A DNA stretch of 64,000 bases from positions 58,601,481-58,665,480 of the forward strand of contig CM060307.1 of assembly GCA_030674185.1 (NCBI GenBank). Reading direction: 5' to 3'. Positions 56,109-64,000 of this stretch are shown here, in pieces; the stretch's first letter is position 1; each line of letters opens with the position of its first letter. The notes beneath the pieces were generated by a model, which was not told the DNA's origin, did not search any database, and saw only the letters and a program-made list of their open reading frames with translations. Source of the stretch: Monoplex corrugatus. Its lineage: Eukaryota; Mollusca; Gastropoda; Littorinimorpha; Ranellidae. Both the position numbers and the translations under genes were made by a program.

Positions 56109-56934
56109 CTACCCGACTGGCTGATGGTGGTGCAGATAGCTGCCCTGCGTCCCTTCATCCGGGGACAAGCCTACTGAAGACATCGAGTCCTGCACAGCAG
56201 CCAAGCAAGAAGGTTTTGAGTCTCCGGATTGCTGTGCAGCATGCGTGACCTTGGTTGAAGCAAGAACCGGCCTGTCACAGTGCGTTTTATTGGAGGCACA
56301 TGAAACAGGTGCAGCAGTTCCGGAAACCATGTTTGGGCAGGCCATCGAGGCGCCACGAGAACCATTGTGGCTGAGTCTGCCCTCACCTTCCGCAGAACTT
56401 TCCCGGTTAGGGGAACGGAGGGAAGGCATAGCCGACAGGACTGACCGTGGGATGGATGGAGCATCCATGGGCCAAGCCGAAGGATCTGGGACTGGAAGAA
56501 CATACAGATGAAGGCGGCGGTGGAATCTGGTGGCAAACAGGTCCACTTGTGATTTGAACCACGCTGCCCACACTGGCTCCAGAACTGCACAGACCAGTGC
56601 CCATTCTGAGGGAAGAATCCTGTGGGAGCTGCTGACGGAGGCCGCAAGTATGTTCGTCTTTCCCGGGACATGCGTCGCCGAGATCCGAAACGATTGTTCT
56701 ACACACCAGAGTGGAAGCTGTTCCGCTCTCCGACAAGGAGTGGGAGCGGGCGCCCCTTTGCTTGTTGATGTAACAAGCCACAGTAGTGTTGTCCATGTCA
56801 ATGCGAACATGTTTTCCCTTAAGAAAGGGGAGAAAGTCTCTGGGGGCTTGAAAAACTGCCTCCAGTTCCAGCATGTTGATGTGACAGGAAAGGAGATGTT
56901 GTGACCATTGACCTGCTGCTGTCAGCAGGCCCAC
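56109..56934 (-). pseudogene. DIRS-like RNase H and linker, frameshifted
   Basis: The first frame (56934 downward) gives SQHLLSCHINMLELEAVFQA and HVRIDMDNTTVACYINKQRG, matching an RNase H core (ELxA and DN residues). Around 56740-56760 the recognisable sequence moves to another frame (SATHVPGKTNILA, VDLFATRFHRRLHLYVLPVP). At least one frameshift separates the two. Confidence 0.8.
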
Positions 56935-56952
56935 CTGGGCCCCCCACCCGGA

Positions 56953-57552
56953 TTAGGACGCATCCGTGAACAAGTCCGCTGAGGAGGGGTGTGTGTGATA
57001 GGGACTCCCTGGGCTAGCCGGGACCGGGAGTGCCATCTGCTCACTGATGATTAGACCTGAGCGACCCTGGGGAATAGCCCTGAACTGGAAGAATCGGTTC
57101 CTCCAAACGAATTGGAGGTACGTCCTGTCCCTTGGGTGAATAAGGAGATGGGAATACGCATCTCCAAGATCAATGGACATCCCCCAGTCGTCCGGGAGCA
57201 AGGCATCACAGATGGACCTAGGGGCTTCCATCTGAAAGTGTCTATGTGTCGGGACAGACTGCCCACAGGATCGCCTGTGGGGGGTGCTTGCCCTAGCCCC
57301 TTTGGGGCTGAAGGAGGCGCAAAATGTCTCCTGTGGAGCCCCTGGGAAGGTGGGGGAGCCGCCGGAGCAGGATGCTTTGCCGCAGGGCAAGCGGGACCGG
57401 AGTGAAGGGCGAGGTCCCTCTGATTTCGTCCTGACTTCTGATAGTGGCCTGCACGTGGGTCCCAAAGAGGGAACCAGACCTAAGTGGCACAGCTCTCGAG
57501 GAAGCTCTGGCAGATGAAGAGCGGGTGACCGAAGATGGTAAGAGTACCGCAT
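56953..57552 (-). pseudogene. DIRS-like reverse transcriptase fragment
   Basis: Contains the DLGDAYSHLLIHPRDR motif A region (the aspartates in LGDAY are typical of DIRS/Ty3-type palms) and FVWRNRFFQFRAIPQG. The frame continues with SGLIISEQMALPVPASPGSP, where a stretch with the YxDD palm motif would be expected but is absent. An internal deletion is likely. Confidence 0.78.
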
Positions 57553-57600
57553 TTGGCCTTGACAGAGATTACCATCATCAACAGAACCATCAAACCTGAT

Positions 57601-60600
57601 TTCTTCCAGCCCAACCCCCTTGCTCTGGGTACCCCACCTTGCTACTATTCATTACAAATTTGTACTGTCTCTTGTCTCTCAACATTTCTGCTTCTTTTTT
57701 TCATGAACACAATGAAGTTTCAGACAGCATTACAGAACATCTAAATGATTTCACTGTTATAACATATGACAGATCAACAAGGAGATATAGCAAGATACTA
57801 AAACTCACTGTACTGTAAAGGACTGATGAGAACAAATGTAACTATCTAAGGAGACTGGATTATTCAACTGATGTTCACTGTCACAAAATGAGGCATCAAT
57901 AAGCAACTCCTCTACCTATGGATGCACAAGACTTAAAAGAAACAACACTTCTATCTGAAACCTCATGATTTTTCTGTCACTTTCATAGGTTTCATGAGTT
58001 GAACATACTTTGTTCTCGGTGTTCTTGCTTTACAGATATAGCCACATTTTATGAGATAAAAGCTTTCAAATACCACAGACATCCAACTATATCCTCAACT
58101 TACAAATCAGCAATTATTAAGAGCATCAATGCATGTTACTCATACTACACGCACACCTACCTTCTTGCACAGGTAATGTATGACTAGCACAGTCGGCGAA
58201 ATGAGCTCCAAAATTCATGTTCACACACCAAATGTCATTATGCATGTGTACATGATCATAAAATCAGATATGTATTGCTGTGTCTGTCTGTTTGCTTGCC
58301 TGCTTATATTAAGAGTCACAGCTCAGGCGGACGGCGAGCCACAACTTTTGAAAACAGAAAAGAAGCATACAGGAAATTAAACCGACAGTGTACTCGCTCA
58401 GCTCGCACAGAAGCTTTTGAAAACGAAAAAGACAAAACCATATTGTGTTAAAAGTGCAAGATAAATGGCAACAAAGCTTTGCAAATAAAAACCAAAAGTG
58501 GCAAAATATAAATATGTCTGATGCAAAGATGAACACCCGCGGATCATAAAACTGAACCACTCCCACATTCCCTGAAGCCAACATAACAAACACAAGAGGA
58601 GAGCCCAGTGAAACACACAACTTGTACTGTTGCAGGTGAAGACCAAGTGGACACAGAGTGCACAGTACTGTGTGGATACCAAAATGTAAACATTAACATA
58701 AAATTGTACCACAACCCCATGGTCACAGGGGAATAAGGTGGTGGAGACCTAAACTTTTCCAAAATGTTTTCTTAATGTATTATATCTTATATGTCATTGA
58801 TTTATTGACATTTTTCTCTTTTTTCTTTTTTTTTAATTCCTAGATCTAGGTAAATATACAGATTTATATAATCAATTTACTGATGTTTTTTTTCTGTTTT
58901 TTTTTTTCTTCTTTTCTTTTCATAATTCCTACTTCTAGGTAAATAGATTTACATCATTGATTTATTGATGTTGTTTTTTTTAATTTCTAGTTATAGGTAA
59001 ATATACAGATTTCAAAAGGCAAGTTTGAAAAAAATGACTTCTGCAAATTACACTTAGAAAATAAAGTATCAGTGTCTTTGTCACTGTCAAGGCCAGCTTT
59101 ATAGGGCAGTGCCCATCTCTTCTCCCTCCCTACTGTATCATCTCTAGGCCTGAAGAAGGACTGGACAGGTACCCACTCAAGGCTGGGTGGACTCTAGTAT
59201 TCACACAAAGCTCCAGTCCAGTCAATGTTGAACATGCCCGTCCAACTGGAAAGGGAGTTCTACCTCTACACCAACCAGGCCTCGTACCAAGAGACAACTC
59301 ACCTCTAACTTTAAGTGTGTAAGCAGTACCAGTACAACTATATAACAGGTTCAAGCTAACACCAGACAGATACTGCCGGCCAATTGCTGTCAACCAGCCA
59401 CAGTAACATTTCATATAGAACGCTACCAGTTGTTATCAGTTTGGCAGCAGCACATGACACTGGATGGACCAAAAGGTTTTATATAGTATAAGACAATGAA
59501 TACAGAGAAACTACTATTAAAACAAAATGGCGTTCATCCTATTCATATCTTAGCATACATGGGTAACATAATTAAATTGAAAAAGAAAAATGATACAACA
59601 GCTTACTGAGTCATTTTAAAATAAAAATTCAGACAAATGTGATCTGAGATTTCAACATCTGTTTGGGCAGTGTGCTATAGAGCTGAAACAGTTGTCAATG
59701 AATTTTTCACACACCCTTATCAGGAGCAAAGCGTTAAGTCATGTCAAAGCTTAACCCATTAATCAGCTGGCCAGCAAAAAACGCACAAGCTACAATTCAA
59801 AACAACTTCCAACAATACACTGGCTCTGGCCGGGTTCAGTATGAAGAACTACAATCAGTTCACATAATGGGAAACAAGAACTTGATGTTTTCATGAGTTC
59901 CGCTAGTTGCTGTCAACTGGCTGGCATTAGTGTGAATACACCCCTATTCTGATATTACCAGCTAGTCTTCCCTTCCTCTCCGTCTGTCTTTTATGCAAGA
60001 ATATAAAGGCAGATGAAAGTATATTTTGTACTGTGCTGTCCTATACTTGCTGTTTGAAAGAATGCTACATACCATTGAAATTCTATAAATTCCCAAGCCA
60101 TTTTTGGCAAAATTTGTTGTTGGCATCTAAATATGAAAGTATTGTGACAAATTTATTAATATGTCTATAAATCGTTTGTCTTAAGACCTTCAGTCACTTC
60201 TTGATATACAAGATAAATGTATTGATTGATATATAATATATGTGCAATCAGAAAAGCAGCATTTAAACTGCATTTTACTGTCATTTCTTGAGATACGTAT
60301 AAAGTAAATGTGTTGATTATCATTCTGAGCAGTTATCATGATATCAAGCATCTTTGTAGTTTGCCCTTCAAGAGGGGCATTGGCCTATATATACGAATGA
60401 GCATATCCTTCCATCCATCCCTCCCTCCCTCCCTCCATCTTTTTCCTCCCTTATCTATTGTAATACACATTACATTTACTGTGCAGTCTTTTGTTCGTCT
60501 GACAACTGATTATCTTGTCAAAATTGTGTGCCTGTCTGTATTTTTTATAGTAAAAAAATATCTTGGTTTTCTTACATCTCTCTTGTGATTTTTACATCTT

Positions 60601-61860
60601 GTTAATTATTCAAGTGTACTCACTTGATGTTCCAATACAAATTTCTATCAAATGAAATTGGTTTTTGATTGAGCTGCAAGTTTCTATTGAGAGATTATCA
60701 TTTTTGACTCTGCTGGGTTGTGACTTTCTATTAATGTTCATAGTTTTCTATATTATGCTGTGAGGAAACTACTATACACAAACAATATATGAACAATACT
60801 AACAATTTTCTTTTCTTGATAAAATTAACATACAACAAAACAAAATATTTTGTGACTTTTCTTCATGTGGTAATCTTTCCAACAAATAATATTCACAATG
60901 ATCTACACTCACAAATTAGCAACAATAAATGAAAAAAACATTTACAAGCAATGTAAGCTGTTTCTGCATTTATTTATAAAATTGTTAATAAAAGACTTTA
61001 AAAAAAAAAAGGAAAAACAAAACATAAAATTTGTCTAACAAAAATCGCCACTGATCATTCAGACACTGACTGAGCAATCAAATCTCAAAAATGAAACCGT
61101 TTTTTCTAAAGGATGCTATAGAGATAACAAAAATTGTTTTGTCTGGTCAATTAAAAATTTTTTGATTACTTGATTGGGTACAAATTAACTGACTGACTAA
61201 ACTGTACAAGCTGACTGTTGGATTGAATGACTGAATGGTGAAGGATTAAACAAATGACTGTTGTTTGATTTTTAACTTGTTGTTTAACTCTTTGACTCCC
61301 GGACCATGTCCACCAGCACCCTGCTTTGTCAACCAGGCTAACAAAGCAAAAACTTAACACTTTGGCTGGTTTTGTTGAGTAAATTGATCAGCAGCTTATT
61401 TGATTTATTTGGATGACTTGATTGTCATCTGATTATTTTTACATTTTTTAATGTTTTGTTATTATTGCTGTTGTTTTTTTGTTGCGTTGTTGTTGTTGTC
61501 GAAATACTGGACTGATTGTCAAATTTTTAACTTTGCCAAATGCTAAATTATGTTTTGCTTGATTAAATAACTGATCAACAGAAAGGATATACTGGTTGAC
61601 TGGTAAATTATCTGTTTACTGAATTTTTTTCTTAAAGGTGCAATGGAAATTACAATCACAATGATGTAGGTTTTTTTTTTAACAAACATGTGATGTAAGC
61701 AACACTGTATTAATCAAATTAATGTATTAAGTAGTTTCTCCCCATTGTGGATCATGTTGTTTTTTGTTTGTTTTTTAAGAAAAATGTACAAAATCCACAA
61801 CATTTCCGATTTCATTCCCCCCTTATCCCTTTGTTTTTACATTCTCACTCTCTCTCAGAA
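57601..61860. other. AT-rich DNA without recognised genes
   Basis: Holds an (AT)-rich segment with TTCTTTTTTTT runs and repeated ACTTCTAGGTAAATA-like phrases (58835-59010), a non-repetitive moderately GC-rich patch (59094-59420) with a 94-codon minus-strand open frame of no recognised family, a (CCCT)n run (60413-60440), and a half foldback copy (61284-61362). Further upstream exons of the minus-strand gene may be here but I could not identify any. Confidence 0.5.
61284..61365. repeat. Foldback (TTAACCCTTTGAC family), left half
   Basis: TTAACTCTTTGACTCCCGGA, CACCAGCACCCTGCTTTGTC and AACAAAGCAAAAACTTAACA match the outer left segment of the full copies. Confidence 0.7.
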
Positions 61861-61861
61861 A

Positions 61862-62042
<181 letters not shown>

Positions 62043-63180
62043 GAGTGAACGTTAAATGCTCAGGTGCACTATGAATGAGTGTACATTTAGTGTGAAGTCA
62101 CTTTCAGCAGAAAAAATTTACCTTATCGAACATAAACACATTTCAAAAGACATGATACAAGGATCATTAAATACAAATTAATATACCATATAAAAACATG
62201 CAAATGCCATACAGATTACACAAGTGCAAATACATAACATTGTGATAATTTCAATACATTCAACAGACAGAAGAAAAAATACAGCATCAATATAAAACAG
62301 ACAAAAAGAAGGAATCATACAAACACAACAAAGGATAGCACAAACAGTGTTTCCATGTCAACAACTGCAGCTTACATGCAATTATCAGCATCTAACCAAT
62401 AAGCGAGTGAACTAATTCTAAGGAAAAACAGATTACATATCTCCTTTATGCTATGTTGTCATGTTATTAAATTCAAATTTTATCAGGCACTCATTCTGTC
62501 AAATGCAAAATCCATTAATACTTTTTTTTAAATCCTGTTGTCTAAAGAAAGAACTTGTATTTTTCTAATTTTTTCTCACTACAATGGTTGCTGTTAAAAA
62601 CTTTTATATACAGACTGAACAGATAGTAGTGATGAATATTCTATGAATGTATGGCTCCTCATGCTATCAATTTTGAAGAAATCAACATTACATACATTTA
62701 AGGTACACCAGTCCAAACCGTCTGCTAGTCACATATAAAAAAAAACATTTTGAATTATCAACATTTTGAGTTATCTGTATGCAAACATTAAAAGCTGAAT
62801 TGATACGCTTCTTTACTCAAGGATAAGAAGACTGGCATATAAAGGTAAAAATAACATGGACTTATTTTTCTTTGTGAAAGCTTACCAAATTCCAGTGTAG
62901 TCTCAAGACTTCATTAACATGTAATTATCTATAAATTTATTGCATATGCTATGATAATTTCAGTGGTCTCGTTTTTTTGTTGTCTTTTTGTTTTTAACAG
63001 GGGAAAACTGCACTCATTTTTTTTGGTTAATGAAATATGCATTCCTAGTCTGTTCATGTGTTTCTAGTATCTAGTTGTATGAACACTTGTAGTTCTTCTG
63101 ATTTAGATTGCATCCACTGCCAGCTTATCTCCTCTCTGGCTATCCTGCAAAATTATTCATGACTTCAAAACATTTAAAAA
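62043..63180. other. AT-rich DNA without recognised genes
   Basis: No exon, motif or repeat of note beyond scattered A/T runs. A minus-strand GT donor-like site near 62885 stands alone without a supported exon. Confidence 0.5.
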
Positions 63181-63264
63181 CCTTCACTCCCTTACCTCAT
63201 CCATCAAATTCATGGAAGCTGGCAGAAGCTGGTGGATACGGTGAGGGAATGAAAGGATTTTAAA
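63180..63264. repeat. Foldback (TTAACCCTTTGAC family), diverged short copy
   Basis: CCTTCACTCCCTTACCTCAT on the left and GATACGGTGAGGGAATGAAA on the right, with GGAAGCTGGCAGAAGCTGGT in the centre. Confidence 0.6.
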
Positions 63265-63699
63265 CAGCTTTACAAAGATGGTTGCCAAATTCAGGAGTGG
63301 GTACAGAATACAGGAACATGCTTTGTAGAAGGGGTTCAATGCTACACATTTAGTTATGATACCAGGCACTGAAGCACTTATAATACAAGGCAATGCAGAC
63401 AGGGTTGATACTGACCAACAATCTAATATATGGCAGCAAAGACAGGCCGGAGCCTGTTGGGGACACTACGACAAGTAAAAGGAGAGAAGTGGTATAACAA
63501 TGTATAACGGGTTATGGGGTTAGTTCAGAGCGAAATCAAAGAAAGGTTTTATAGGAGTAAAAAGAAATTGAAAAAAAAAGACCAGGTACTGGCAGAAACC
63601 CAGGCTACATGTTCCAATTAGTATGCGAAGAACAGTTAGCGGAGAAAACAAGAATGAACAAAGGCATGTAGTTCAGTAGCCCTTCAGTTCTCTCCTTTC

Positions 63700-64000
63700 C
63701 ACATAGTCTGAGTGGGGAACTCTCCGTATACACAATGGGGAAATTAGTCTCCACAATTTATTGGGAAATTACATCCTCCATAATCATAGTCTATGGAGAA
63801 ACTACACACACCTCCAAAGTCTACATGGAAAGTACACTCTCCACATTGTCCAAGGGGAAAACTACACTCTCCACATAGTCCAAGGGGAAACTACACTCTT
63901 CACATAGTCCAAGGGGAAACTACACTCTTCACATTGTCCAAGGGGAAACTACAGTCTCCACATAGTCCAAGGGGAAACTACAGTCTCCACATAGTCCAAG
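63700..64000. repeat. 29-bp minisatellite running off the right edge
   Basis: Unit CTCCACATAGTCCAAGGGGA then AACTACACT. Exact 29-bp spacing from about 63871 to the window end, one 30-bp unit before that, and decayed units back to about 63700. Spacers are not unique. Confidence 0.93.

Larger units (their letters stand above)
54994..57600 (-). mobile_element. Decayed DIRS-like (tyrosine-recombinase) retrotransposon
   Basis: Seen on the minus strand in order: an RT fragment (SIDLGDAYSHLLIHPRDRTY, FVWRNRFFQFRAIPQG), an RNase H-like region (NMLELEAVFQAPRDFL, RIDMDNTTVACYINKQRG) and HVPGKTN, the DLFATRF...PVPDPSAWPMDA segment, and tyrosine-recombinase pieces (TAFLLPLASGRHCSEVHAL; PHDIRAWALSLA with the HxxR motif). 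The 3' side ends in a near-perfect 46-bp inverted repeat (54994-55039 / 55225-55270). Known: DIRS elements combine RT/RNase H with a tyrosine recombinase and inverted termini. Frame shifts and stops separate every piece, so the copy is dead. GC content is far above the flanks. The 5' part is missing beyond ~57600. Confidence 0.85.

Noticed and set aside
56245..57517. Plus-strand open frames in the DIRS-like segment
   Set aside because: They are antisense shadows in GC-rich DNA; the recognisable RT, RNase H and recombinase motifs are on the minus strand.
59130..59414. 94-codon minus-strand open frame
   Set aside because: No domain or splice-consistent context, though its composition differs from the flanks. 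Possibly an unrecognised repeat.

Overview
The window is AT-rich animal DNA with intron-containing genes, long (CA)n/(TG)n microsatellites, minisatellites and many retroelement and foldback-element remnants. There are no bacterial operons, ribosome-binding sites or CRISPR arrays. Family content (abLIM/Unc-115 gene, LINE and DIRS types, a SINE resembling ones I associate with molluscs) suggests a lophotrochozoan, most likely a mollusc. That assignment is inference.

Region 1 (1-3 kb): the 3' part of a LINE whose reverse-transcriptase frame is open through the left window edge. Region 2 (about 4.2-38.0 kb, + strand): the 3' half of an actin-binding LIM protein gene (abLIM/Unc-115/dematin family). 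I traced 11 coding exons from 20480 to 38032, plus a 21-nt candidate microexon and an isolated candidate exon at 4259-4317. The last two exons encode the villin headpiece. The LIM domains must lie to the left of the window. Splice phases agree throughout except at one junction (36436/36776), where a single base is missing, next to a C6 run. The large introns hold a ~3-kb, ~100-copy 29/30-bp minisatellite, a 32-bp minisatellite, foldback elements, SINE- and LINE-like fragments and a retroelement pair.

Region 3 (38-46 kb): abLIM 3'UTR and convergent intergenic DNA, with a ~610-bp element with terminal inverted repeats and foldback copies. Region 4 (about 46-53.5 kb, - strand): the 3' end of a second gene, three phase-consistent exons encoding a Ser-rich then Pro-rich tail with SH3 ligands (PPPLPDK, PPPVPRR, PPVPRK), consistent with a DOCK180-type Rac GEF. 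That identity is tentative. Its support includes the recurrence of abLIM/dematin and DOCK genes on the same human chromosome arms. Region 5 (55.0-57.6 kb): a GC-rich, decayed DIRS-like tyrosine-recombinase retrotransposon on the minus strand with a 46-bp inverted repeat. Region 6 (57.6-64 kb): AT-rich DNA without recognisable exons, a long (TG)n tract, and a 29-bp minisatellite running off the right edge.

The two genes converge tail to tail. By family, abLIM bundles or anchors actin and DOCK/Crk activates Rac, so both would act in actin-dependent migration and axon guidance. The most unusual observations are the minisatellite whose every unit looks like a 3' splice site, the abLIM-DOCK linkage, the 21-nt microexon, the one-base break in abLIM, and a dispersed foldback family beginning TTAACCCTTTGAC.
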